From the NCBI GenBank assembly GCA_015657535.1, contig JADHZB010000182.1, positions 1-49,617 on the forward strand: a stretch of 49,617 bases of DNA. The letters are read 5' to 3'. The translations under genes were made by a program, and so were the position numbers. Source of the DNA: Nephromyces sp. MM_2019 (lineage: Eukaryota > Apicomplexa > Aconoidasida > Nephromycida). The notes beneath the pieces were generated by a model that worked only from the letters and a program-made list of their open reading frames with translations, was not told where the DNA came from and ran no database searches. Positions 1-10,666 of the stretch are shown piece after piece; position 1 is the stretch's first letter; every line of letters starts with the position of its first letter.

Positions 1-434
1 CATATAAGTAGAGATAGAGAGCCACACACGCACGTCAAGATAGAGAGTCACACACACAAGTCGATACAGAGAGACACTCACAAAGAGAGAAACACACAAA
101 GATATAAAACTATACAGGCGCACAAGTACACATATACACACATACCCATACACACCAATAGACAGCGACAAGCATAAGAATAGAAAAAAAGCGCAGATGC
201 AAACACATACGCACACACCGAAAAGCCAGGGAAGCAGCAAACTGGCGTGTCTATCAGTGGCATAGAAAAATCAGAAAAAAACCCATATATCAAATGCTGC
301 ACAACACACACACATACTTTCCCTCACACAAGAACTCGCCCAAACACACTCCCACATACACAAACACTCTCCCACACATAGAGAGAAATCAATTCTGACT
401 CTCCCGTTTTCACGTTCGCACACACGACGTCCAG

Positions 435-3400
435 TACTTTGTAGTCCTATCCAGTGAATCATCTTCAGCTGATCCCAGTAGGTTAAAGTGTGTGCCTTCA
501 AATTCTTCTTCTTCTTTAGGAGCTTCTTCGCTGATGCTAGTCACTAAACCGAGCCGATCAAAGTCGTTCAACTCATTCTTATCTTCTCCCATCCACTCCT
601 CCTCAGTAACTTCCTGAAAAATTCGCAGCAAAAAGAGGGCATGCAACTACGCAGACACTGAGTAGAATGGGTGTTAAAACACACACACACACACACATTG
701 AATGAGAGGTGTATGTACAGGCACACACCAACAAAATTAGTGACAGGTATATATATACATGCACTTGGTGAGGGGTGCTTAAGCACAAAAACATTGAGGG
801 AGAGGTTTATGTAAACTCCAAAACACACTTCAACCCCTCCATTAACACCAGAACCTCCTAAGAATATCTGCAAAAAAACACACACATACACACTGTAGCA
901 CACACACACACACACATACTCTCGCTCTTTCATCTTCCAGAATGTCAGCCGCATAAGATGTGAGATGGAAGAGATCCATATCAAACTCTTCTAAGCCAGC
1001 AGTAGGAGCAACATGAGGGTTTCTCAAACGCTTAAACTCCAAGCTATTCCTCTTGACTAACTTTCGATCAGATCGACGTTTTTCCTTCTTCAATTGCTCC
1101 GACAAATCATCTATTTTACGATCAATCTGAAGATCAAGAAGGCGAAAATGATGAATAAAAAGAGAAAGAAGAGGAAGAAGAGTACGCACACTGCCTAGCA
1201 AGTGGTAGATATTCATATACAAAAGCTTACAATACACACACAGTAGGGAACACTAGATTACAGTGAAGCAGTGAATTCACACACAAGAAAAACATCGAAA
1301 GCTAAAAAAGACTCACTTTTCACACACAATGCACACATGCAAAGAATACAGAAAAATCCAATGAAAAAAGTAAAAATCCGAACAAAGACACGCATATCAT
1401 CTAATAAAGGCAAACTCATGCTCCCCCCGTCACTAATGCACACACACACACACACAAGTAAATGAAAACTATAGCGGCGCGTGTGTGCGTTAGTTTAAGA
1501 TAACGGCGCGTGTGAGTTCTTAATCACTACATGTGGGCAGCTGTTCTGGCATCGCGGAGGAATGCACCCACAGCAAGAGCTGAAGATGAATGTATACGGG
1601 ATTAAGAGTTAAGATATGGGTGTGTGACATTGATACTGAAGATGACTGTACATACACTTGAGACTCAGAACGCCAGTGTGTGTGCTATTAAGCCTGAAGA
1701 TTTCTGTGTGTATCAAATTAGCATATCGATCCCAGTAAGCAGCTCCTATAACTTACTTCTTTCAGTATTCGATCTTCAGAAAATGATTTTTTCTTGATTT
1801 CTTCTTCACCCGCAGAATCATCTACTGCTTCCTCCTCATTTGCATCATCATCGGCGTTTTCTTCTCCTTCTTCTTCCTCTTCTTCTACTCCTTCTTCTTC
1901 TTTTTCGACATTTTCCTGCTTATTCTCATCGTTTTGTTCGTTTACAATGCCTAGCGCCTTACGAATTTTAAATCTCCACTTTAGAAGCTCATTTAGCTCT
2001 CCTTTGCCAAGCACCTGCAATACAGAGAATGCAACACACACACAAAAACAGCAGCTCATTATTATGTAAAAAAAACACACGGAGAAAAAGCACTTGCTCT
2101 TCATCTGACGCCCACAGAGTATAAGCAACTTCTATTCATCTAATACGCACATGCATAAAAGGCAGTTTCTCTTCAGCTAACACATACACAGAAAGCATTA
2201 CGCTTCATCTCATACACACACACAAGCTTAAATCCTCACCTAAATAACCCACACATCACAAATGCGCTTTCATGAGCGCAAGCACACACAAAATTGTGGA
2301 GGGTACATGTGAAAAAGAATGAATCACGACAGGTTTGAACCGCACAGGAAAGCACACACTCATAAGCACCTATTTTTCGCACACACACAGGCTATCAGAA
2401 CCACTCATACACCAGCACACATGCCAGCATACACACCAAATCACAGACATCAAATCATACACATACACACCTTTAAGTCTTTAAAGTTCTCTAATATCGA
2501 AGCTGTGGTTAACTTGTGATGCTTGTAAACATCAGAAAACTCATCTTCAACTAAAATCTTGTGGTACTTTATAAGCACCTCTGCAGGGGATCTTGAAGCT
2601 ACAAAATCCTGAATACAAGAGGGAAGAAAAGACTCCTCAATAACACAAGCACACACACAAAAAAGCACACAGTAAAGTGGAGTTATGCACATTCAGATGA
2701 CGACGACAAGGCACTCAGTATGCAGTAGCAATACATTAGATAGGTTTAACACATACTTACACACAAGCTAATACACACACACACACACACAAGCTAATAC
2801 ACACACACACACACAAGCTAATACACACACACACACACAAGCTAATACACACACACACACACACAAGCTAATACACACACACACACACAAGCTAATACAC
2901 ACACACACACCTTTAACGAACATTCTCTATAATCATCACCAGCTTCATATCCTCCTCTGTTTCTTTTGCCTTGCAGCTTAAGCAAGTTCGACAAACTCGT
3001 TGATGTTCCTTCAAAGTAGAAAAAGACACAAAGTAGTGTGTGTGTGTGAGTATCAGCATCAAGAGTTCGCTGCAGTGACGTTGCTACGATCAAGCTCTAT
3101 AGCACACTATAGTGCTTTGCACACACACAACACCTCACGAACATGAACTATTCAGACGCACATGCCAGCTATTGGGCAAAAGGGGCAAACACAAGCCCAC
3201 AAAATCATACTACCTGACACATAAGATTTCGTATGCATACGCAGTAAACCACACACGCTCACACATACATACTACTACACACACACAAACCCAGACACAC
3301 ATAAACAACCCCATAAACACATACAAAAAATGACCCCACACACACCAAAAACCCCCCACACATACACAAAAAACGCCAAATACACACTGCGTCCCCCACA

Positions 3401-5269
3401 TACACACTCCATCCCCCAGACACACTATCCCCCCCTTAAACACACACACTAACTACCCACCCTTTAACACATCATTCGTCACTTTCATTGCGTCTTCTGT
3501 AGTCTCCACTGATAAGAATACACTCTTCGGATCAAAGAGGCGAGGATCTATCTTCCCTGCCTTAAACTCCGCACACACACAGAACATCTCAGCAGACTCA
3601 TTCCGACTTGATGAAGGCTTTGTAGCAGTCACCTTCTTGAAGAGCTGATTGAAAACCCAAAGAAGGGAGTTGTAGTCTGCAGATCTGTAAGGTATAAACA
3701 AAGAAGAAGAGATTGTGTGTGTATGTGTGTGGATATGAGCCTGTGTGTATGTGTGAAGAAGAGCGAGCGGGGTAATCAATGAAAAAACGGGGAGAAAAGG
3801 TGTAAATTGGATAACAAGAAGATGAGAGTCTTCAAAGAGGTGTACGTACACTGGGGGGTGGATGAAGGGGGGGGTGTAGTTGGTGCGCTAGTGGGGGGCA
3901 TGTGCGGGATTGGCAGGTTGGGAAAAGGGGATGTGTGAAGTTGGGGGGCTAAGGAGGGGTGTGTGCGCATTCACGCATTCAGAGGCTAACAAGGGGGATG
4001 CAGCTTAAAACACTACTGCAACGTATCCCAACCATCACATAGGGATTTAAGACGCACACACATACACATGAGCACAAACATAAAAACACACATAACAAAA
4101 TACATGCACAAACCTGAAGATCTTCGATACGAAAGTTCCCCCCTCCCGAAGGAAGTCTGTGGCGATCTTCAAAGCTCTCAGCACCAATTCGTTCTGAGCG
4201 TAGGCGTCATGTATCCACGCCGTTCCGACGTTAGGAGAGCCATCATGAAGAACTAAGTCAGCTTCTTCATCCTAAAAAACAGTAGATACAAAAAGGGAAA
4301 TACACACACACACGGTATATATCTAGGCTGTGAATACATGCAGTGTGTATACACAGAGGGCATAGCTAAAGTATACCCAGCATGCATACAAACAGAGCAT
4401 AGAGTATGGACAAACAAACACACAGCAAACAGTATATACACAGTAAATACACACACAGAAAAGAGTACCAACAGACACATGCCCCCATACATGAGCTCAA
4501 ACACACACATCAGCACACATGAGCATAAACATAGAAACGGCTGCACACATGAGCATACATAAGCAAAAAAAAAAACACACACACACACAAAAATACCTAC
4601 TTGTAGCTCTTTTTTCAGCAAACTCCTACAGTGTGCTGTTGTGATATCTGAGGCAAAAGTAACGACGCCTTTGATAGGTTTAATGGGGACGAGATCAACT
4701 CCAATGATTTTGCCAGCGATAGGCAGGTTTTTCAGTGACACCTGCAGCCATCCTCCAGGAGCAGCACATAAATCGATAATTACCCTGAAAAAAGAGGCAC
4801 AAAAACGTCTAAAACTAAGAAGAAGCAAGCAAATAAAGTAAAAAAACGGCCAAAACTGAGAAGAAGTAGAAGAAAAAAAAGAAGGGCTACTGATTAAATT
4901 GTAAGCAACAGAATCTTACTGGCAGCCCCACATGCTGCTATATACAGTAGAAGCTCCAAAAACAATACGTATGATATAGCCTTGAGGCTATAATACATAC
5001 CAAGCACATGATTGTACATATACTTCATCTTCAATGCACATGCTATACACCAAACACACAAATCTATATACATCTCATCTTCAACACACGCCACTTTTTC
5101 CATGTAAACACACGACCACACATACATACCGGCAGTCTTTAAACAAGGGAAACTTCTGAGCTAACTGTATAAGCTTGAAAGCTGAACGAGAGCGATAGCC
5201 ATGCTCCTTCGCCAAGTAGTAATACCTATCCAACCGTTGCTTCCCCTTCTTACTCTTCTTGGATACCAT
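435..5269 (-). CDS. SPB1: SPB1/FTSJ3-type rRNA 2'-O-methyltransferase, 3' end missing
   Basis: Nucleolar SAM-dependent 2'-O-ribose methyltransferase that modifies 25S/28S pre-rRNA during 60S assembly (family knowledge). Exons on the minus strand: 5269-5130, 4784-4601, 4271-4114, 3684-3461, 3008-2911, 2608-2471, 2014-1757, 1126-920 and 613 to about 435; the phases of the first eight agree exactly. The N-terminus is typical of the family (lysine-rich, then [14 protein letters not shown]). The SAM motif DLCAAPGGW is at about residues 51-59. The K-D-K-E catalytic set is visible as K32, D118 (LHDGSPNVG), K158 (FVSKIFR) and E193. The next exons fit the SPB1 central domain ([28 protein letters not shown]), followed by a Glu-rich acidic linker in exon 7. 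The C-terminal Spb1_C domain is not visible and should lie left of the window. An acceptor about 22 bases upstream of the ATG suggests an intron in the 5' leader. Confidence 0.95.
2765..2910. repeat. 24-26 bp minisatellite with a (CA)n core in an SPB1 intron
   Basis: Six copies of AAGCTAAT followed by (AC)7-9 start at 2765, 2791, 2815, 2839, 2865 and 2889, so the spacing is 24 or 26 bases. The array directly abuts the donor at 2910, so in sense the intron begins with GT repeats separated by TATTAGCTTG. Confidence 0.95.
3850..3965. repeat. G-rich block in an SPB1 intron
   Basis: Seven or more runs of four to eight G on the plus strand (for example GAAGGGGGGGGTG and AGTGGGGGGCATG). The transcribed sense is C-rich, so any G-quadruplex would form in the template DNA. 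Confidence 0.85.
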
Positions 5270-5611
5270 CTTGCTAATACTTGGGAAAAACCTGCACACA
5301 CAGGAGGATTCAAAGTAAAAACTGCACAAAAACACACATAGACGTAATGAAACAGGAGCAGCACAAAGCTGCACACAAACTGTTAGTTAGAGGAGAAAAA
5401 AAACACACACAAAATAAAGAAAACTTCGGTGTTTCCTCATTGTGTGTGTGCGCGAGAATGCTAATAAAAGAGCTCATCACGCTGAGCTTAAAGATGGCAT
5501 TGTCAGGATAAAACATAAGAAAAGCGGGGAATCCCTAGAAACTCAAAAAAATTAAGCGCCAAAAAACAATACAAAAAGAAGGGAATCCACATATCTCTAG
5601 ATATTTCTCTA
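5270..5611. other. Upstream region of SPB1
   Basis: No gene seen. A minus-strand acceptor GTGTGTGCAG near 5292 suggests a spliced SPB1 leader. The rest is A-rich on the plus strand, with short AC runs, and holds the SPB1 promoter by position. Confidence 0.4.
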
Positions 5612-5890
5612 TTACTTTGTTTTCTTGCCCTTCTTCGCTGCTTTCTTCCTCTTCAACCCATTCTTCAACCCCCTCTTCAACCCCTTCTTCAACCCACTCT
5701 TCAACCCACTCTTCACCCCACTCCTCACCCCACTCTTCAACTCCCTCTTAAACCCTCTCTTCAACCCCCTCTTCACCCCACTCTTCAACCCCACCCTCCT
5801 TCCTGTTTTCCCTCCATCCTCATTCTTCTTCTCTCCACCTTCCTCTCCGACGTACCTCCTCGGTACAAAACCAAGCACATACACATACAC
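5612..5890 (-). CDS. Basic (G-L-K-R/S)n repeat tail, candidate 3' exon
   Basis: On the minus strand about 90 codons end in KKAAKKGKKTK and TAA. The middle is a 12-bp tandem repeat encoding about 12 copies of G-[LVF]-K-[RSK], a lysine-rich tail like those of linker histones or nucleolar proteins. Upstream, a strong CTCTTTCAG acceptor (exon from about 5935) precedes NHFFGLK-type sequence, with a possible short intron. No upstream exons are resolved and no family is assigned. The opposite strand reads as a Phe/Asn/Pro/Leu repeat with no ATG start and is judged a shadow. Confidence 0.35.
   Translation of the reverse strand: MYVYVLGFVPRRYVGEEGGEKKNEDGGKTGRRVGLKSGVKRGLKRGFKRELKSGVRSGVKSGLKSGLKKGLKRGLKNGLKRKKAAKKGKKTK
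5655..5800. repeat. 12-bp tandem repeat, (CTCTTCAACCCC)n-like on the plus strand
   Basis: About 12 imperfect 12-bp copies. On the minus strand they encode G-[LVF]-K-[RSK]. The multiple-of-three period keeps the frame open across all copies. Confidence 0.85.
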
Positions 5891-6155
5891 GCCTTTAAGC
5901 CAAAAAAGTGATTTTTCAAGGTTTTCTGGCTACCTGAAAGAGAAGGTTGAAAGCTTTGAAAAAGCTGCGACAAAAGGATGAGCTAATCGTCGATGATGTA
6001 GCCACGCAGGTATTGAAGATACTTCACCCACAACTTCGCATTGTGTGCATGTGAGTGTGAGAGTGTGTGTGTGTGAAACTTCAACTGCTCCGATTATTTC
6101 AGTTTTGCTGTTTGAAATGGGTATTTCATGGAGGAAGCCTCCAAAAGACTGCTAA

Positions 6156-6736
6156 ATGTATGAATGCGTCGCCGCTGAGGAAGGGCATGATGAAGATGCA
6201 GCGCAGGTGAGATGACACCTGACTACAGTATTCATACTGCACACGGGCTGTGAGGGCTCGGGTTGTGTGTGCTAGGCGTTGGGGTGGCGTGTGTGTGCGT
6301 AAGGTGGTGAGGGCCTTGTGCATATGCGTGACGATGAGGTAGCGTGTGCGTGAGGTGGTGATGTCCTTGTGTGTGTGATGGTTGGGGTGGTGTGTTTGCG
6401 TGGTGGTGAGGGGGTTTTGTGTGTGTGTGTGTGTGTGGTGGTGAGGGGATGTGTGTGTGAGGTGATGAGGGGGCATGTGTACGTGGTTTTCCGCTGGTAG
6501 AGAGTAAACCACGACTGCTGGGTGCGTAAAATCCCAGAGGTAAGCTATCTTGTGTGCGTATTAGCGAGAGGCAATCTACGCAATGCTTTGCCTGGGATAA
6601 AGCTGCCTGTGTGTGTGGAGCCATGCATGTAGGATGCTTACCTTAGGTTTAGAAGCTTTGACTGCTTTGAAAGGGAAGTATGCGTATAAGAGAGTGAAGC
6701 TCAGTGAAGTGTCTATGGGGGGACTGCCTGAGCCTG
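6156..6736 (+). CDS. Candidate small plus-strand exons of an unrecognised gene
   Basis: Three protein-like blocks with good plus-strand splice sites. 6156-6206 starts at an ATG (MYECVAAEEGHDEDAAQ) and ends at CAG before GTGAGA. A short block ending near 6540 reads RVNHDCWVRKIPE before GTAAGC. 6647-6736 reads LEALTALKGKYAYKRVKLSE, then VSMGGLPEP, before GTAAGT. The first two join in phase 0; the third needs phase 1, so the set is not one consistent gene. A further plus-strand block upstream of 6010 (KDELIVDDVATQVLKIL) may belong. The surrounding DNA is TG-rich on the plus strand. Confidence 0.25.
6250..6480. repeat. G-rich TG minisatellite
   Basis: Imperfect repeats of GGTGGTGAGGG joined by GTGTGTG runs, with a pure GT stretch near 6419-6436. 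Many GG/GGG runs make it a possible G-quadruplex on the plus strand. Confidence 0.75.
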
Positions 6737-7472
6737 GTAAGTACACATATAGTGTTTGCAATAAAAGAATTTACAGATAGCACCGAATGTCGATGTGTGC
6801 ATGGTTGTGTGTGCGGTCGTGCATGGATGCGGGGCGTGGATGTGATTGCGCATGCATGCGTTTGTTGGTTTGTGTGTGCGTATGTGTGGATGTGTGTATA
6901 CACACTTGCCCATGTGCTGGAGTGTGTATGTGTATGCGTGTGAGCTCAAGTTTTAGTGTGTTTCAGCATTCGTGTGTGTGCGTGGGTGCTTTCCCTTCGC
7001 GCGTTTTATAGCTCTAATGCTCTTCAGTGTTAACATTTCGTTGGGCGATGAGAGCTCACTAGCAATACTATAAATTTACAGTATACTATCAATCTTTTTT
7101 ATGTGTGCGTACGCTCGCATCTCTGTGTGCGCATGCCATGCACACTCTTATGTTTTAGAGATCCTTAAGCTTCTGCAGTGTGTGCTACTTCTTTTCTCCT
7201 AAGAGGGCAATACATCCTATCATAAGGCAGAGCACACACTTTTCTTGTGTGTGCGTGTGTCTGCGTGTGAGCCAGCAAAGCCCAAAAACGAAGAAGCACA
7301 AAACTCTGTAGACTTAAAGCCTCAGTAGAAATTCATCTGCGTTTTCTTTCAGTAGAGCGTGCGTGTGTGTGTGTATGCTTATGTAGCCTTTAAGAAAGTG
7401 ATGATTTATGTAAGCGATGGTCTCTGAATCCTTTATTTCTACATGTGTGTGGGCGTTCTGCATGTACAAAAC

Positions 7473-7686
7473 TTCTGTGTGCGTGGGTGTTATGCGTGTG
7501 TGAATCTTCTGTGTGTTCTAAGTTTACGAGGCTTCGGTGTGTGTGGGTATTATGCGGGTGTGAATCTTCTGTGTGCGTGGGTGTTATGCGTGTGTGAATC
7601 TTCTGTGTGTTCTAAGTTTACGAGGCTTCTGTGTGTGTGGTTGTTATGCGTGTGCGAATCTTCCGTGCGTTCTACATGTGCGAAAC
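7473..7686. repeat. Two-unit minisatellite, order A-B-A-A-B-A-B
   Basis: Unit A is 34 bp (TTCTGTGTGCGTGGGTGTTA, then TGCGTGTGTGAATC) and unit B is 26 bp (TTCTGTGTGTTCTAAGTTTA, then CGAGGC). The seven units start at 7473, 7507, 7533, 7567, 7601, 7627 and 7661. Both begin TTCTGTGTG. A partial B-like unit lies just before. Neither unit is a multiple of three, so this is probably not coding. Confidence 0.92.
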
Positions 7687-8370
7687 TTCTAAATGCGCTT
7701 GCGTATGGCAAATATGCTGATCTTCGACAATCTTGTTGTGTGTTAAGCAGCCACATTCATGAGGTAGTAAGAATAGAAGAACTATGACGGCCAATGAAGA
7801 TCAACACAATGAAAGAGGGTAGGTACATAAAATTGATATACTGTTACGTACACAAGCCGCTGGATACACCTTCATCAGCCACAAAAAGACGCTCATTCGC
7901 ACACACACTACCCCTTATACCTGCAAAAGCACAAAGTTCTTAATGAAGGAATCAAAATCTATCGAACATCACTCTATGAAAGCTTAAGATTTTGATCGCA
8001 AAAAATCTTGCTATCAAGCTAATATCGCGGAAGCAGTCAGAACAGAAGAGAACTACACACACAGGATATTTCATTGAGCGAAAAAAAGGGTGTTTCATGT
8101 AACACATAAAACAACAGGCATGTAATGCAGCACACACAACAATGGGTATATCATGCAACATACACAAGTAGGAGTGCCTTCAAAACGCACACGCGCACAC
8201 AAAAAAAATGATTCCCTCAACACACACAGCAAAGGGCACCTTAAGCACACACAAGTATGCTAAAAACTTCATAAAAATGAACTCGCAAGATGCAAAAGAG
8301 TAGCTTCACGCTTCTGTAATATAAACTAAGATAGAAACCCTATAAAGAGTATAAATGGCTAGCGATTAAT

Positions 8371-8376
8371 TTTATT
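8371..8376 (-). terminator. Possible AATAAA polyadenylation signal of AFG1
   Basis: AATAAA on the minus strand lies about 75 bases beyond the AFG1 stop codon. Polyadenylation signals in apicomplexans are poorly fixed, so this is only a candidate. Confidence 0.25.
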
Positions 8377-8450
8377 ATAAGGTGACACAACAAGCCTAAC
8401 ATCCAGGCTTCACACACAAATATTAGCACGCACATAGATCTTGTTCACAA

Positions 8451-10622
8451 CTAGGCATCATCATCTTCACTATCGGCTGCCAATCCAAAGAAATTCAAAT
8501 CCTTAAGAGAGTGCAGCTGTTGATGCTTTTGTAGATAAGGAAGAGAAATCATTTCTCGCATTCTGAAAGGGAAGGAAGCACATTAAGAGGAGCTTAAGCG
8601 GAACACACACCATACACAGCACACATGAAATACGCTGAAGGGAATTAATACACAACAAGCGCACTAGGTACGCAAAATCCGTAGACACACACACATACAT
8701 GCTCAAACATGCTCCTGGACCCACACATGCGCAAACATGCACAGGCGCGCACACGTACATACGCAAACACCCCCACACACACAACACATACTCATGCATA
8801 CCCTCGTATACCGAGATGCATATACCTAAATACATACAAGTACATTCAAAGCACACCCAGACACAAGCAAACCAACACACAAAAAAACACATAGACAGAA
8901 ACACACGGAGATACGAACACAGGGAAACACACACGAACATATATAGCAGAAAGTAAGTATTAACCTGGATATTGTCCTAACTGAAGCAAACTTGACATCT
9001 CCAGATCCAGTAGACGAACCTTCGCTGAGCACACAAAATTAATACCTCCTTAAAAGAAGTGAAAACTCGCCGATTCATATGCCAGCACACAAAAACTTAC
9101 AATTGTCTATCCGCCCACACAGTGAAAATATTCCAATTCACACACTGATACACACACACACACACACACACCCTGAACTGTCCATATATTAGCTCTAACA
9201 CATTGCAGCACGCCAATAAGCTAAAAAATCTATACAAAGACATGGGAAAATACACACAAATTCACACACCAGGAAACACCAATACACCCCATCCCACGTC
9301 CACACAAACACTCATAAAAATCACCTGTATAGCTCATATCCAAACGCCAGGTCGCCTTCAGTAACTTCCACCTTCATCAACTTCCCATCATCATGATAGC
9401 CAAACAAAAATTCATCGTCTAAATTAGGAGGGGAAAAATCATAATTCCTACTATGAAAGTAGAGGGCAGCCCTGAGAGAGTAAAGAATACCAAGAACACA
9501 CACGCACACACACAGATTAGATATGAGGAGAAAACTGAGCTCTTTTTTATTATACAGTAGGGATAATACAAGAGCTTCTAAAAGAGTAGGCGAAAGGACG
9601 AACATACTGAAGAGCCACGCTCATAGAAACAGCTTGAACCCGAAGTGTATGTACACTGAAACGCTGGCCTCTAAGTGTGTGTACTAACAAAACAAAATGA
9701 TAAAATGGGAGTATATACACATTCAATTACATACTGGTGTCAACGTGCTAATAAAAATACCGACATGAAAGCACGCATGTGCACATATACACACACATAA
9801 ATAGACAGACATAGCTTCACGCACACAGATATGCAAAGAGTTACACATAAATACCCATAGACTCACAAGCACAGTTACACACATAGTCACACACACAGTA
9901 AAACACACAGCCCCATACATGCAAACAAGCAAAAACGTATATTCAAAAATACAGACACACACAGATGAACACTTGAATAGACACACACAGATGAACACTT
10001 GAACAGACACACACACAGCTAGCCATAGATTATACAGTAACAACTATAAAAAGATAACCAAATAGCCTAACCTGAGAGAAGCAGCAGGTACACGATTCCC
10101 ATGCACTCCCGAGAGAGTGGCAAATATCTGATGAGCTATACTGTAGAGGAACAGAATGCGCACACAAGAACAAATGAGAGAGATACATTGTTATAACTTT
10201 AAATTAAGCCTGAAAAGCCGTGGGTTACTATAATTAAATCTGAAAAAGTCCCTATGACAGCGCCCTTTATGTAAAAACCTTGAGCGCACATATACCTCTA
10301 GGTGTATGTACATCGACAAGCATTTGCAAAAACGATTATGATACGAGAATTATAATTCAACAGTTGCCGCTTTATAAAGTATACATTCTATGTTACTCTA
10401 TGCCTAAATCAGGGTAGTATCAGAATTCTCTCTTTTCTAGAGAGAAAACACATGCATTCCAAGGACAAAGGCACGACGTGTACATACACCATAACACCAA
10501 ATCAAGAAGCAGATGAAAGAAATATCAAATGCATAAAGGGATAGCAAGAAACTATCATTATATCGAAAATTAAAAGTGCGGAAAGCATCTGTTGTTGCAA
10601 CATAAAAAATCAGCTCCAAATA

Positions 10623-10666
<44 letters not shown>

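Larger units (their letters stand above)
6737..8450. other. Region between the small plus-strand blocks and the AFG1 stop
   Basis: TG-rich on the plus strand until about 7690, including the A/B minisatellite, then CA-rich. One exon-like plus block near 7027-7073 (VNISLGDESSLAIL before TAA) follows a CTTCAG acceptor. No confident gene. The right part should contain the AFG1 3' untranslated region. Confidence 0.35.

Noticed and set aside
5625..5981. Plus-strand frame encoding Phe-Asn-Pro-Leu repeats
   Set aside because: It lacks an ATG start and is the complement of the lysine-rich repeat frame, which has a more natural protein composition and stop.
6126..6624. Thr/His/Pro-rich minus-strand frames
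   Set aside because: They are the complement of the TG minisatellite and show only repeat-derived residues.
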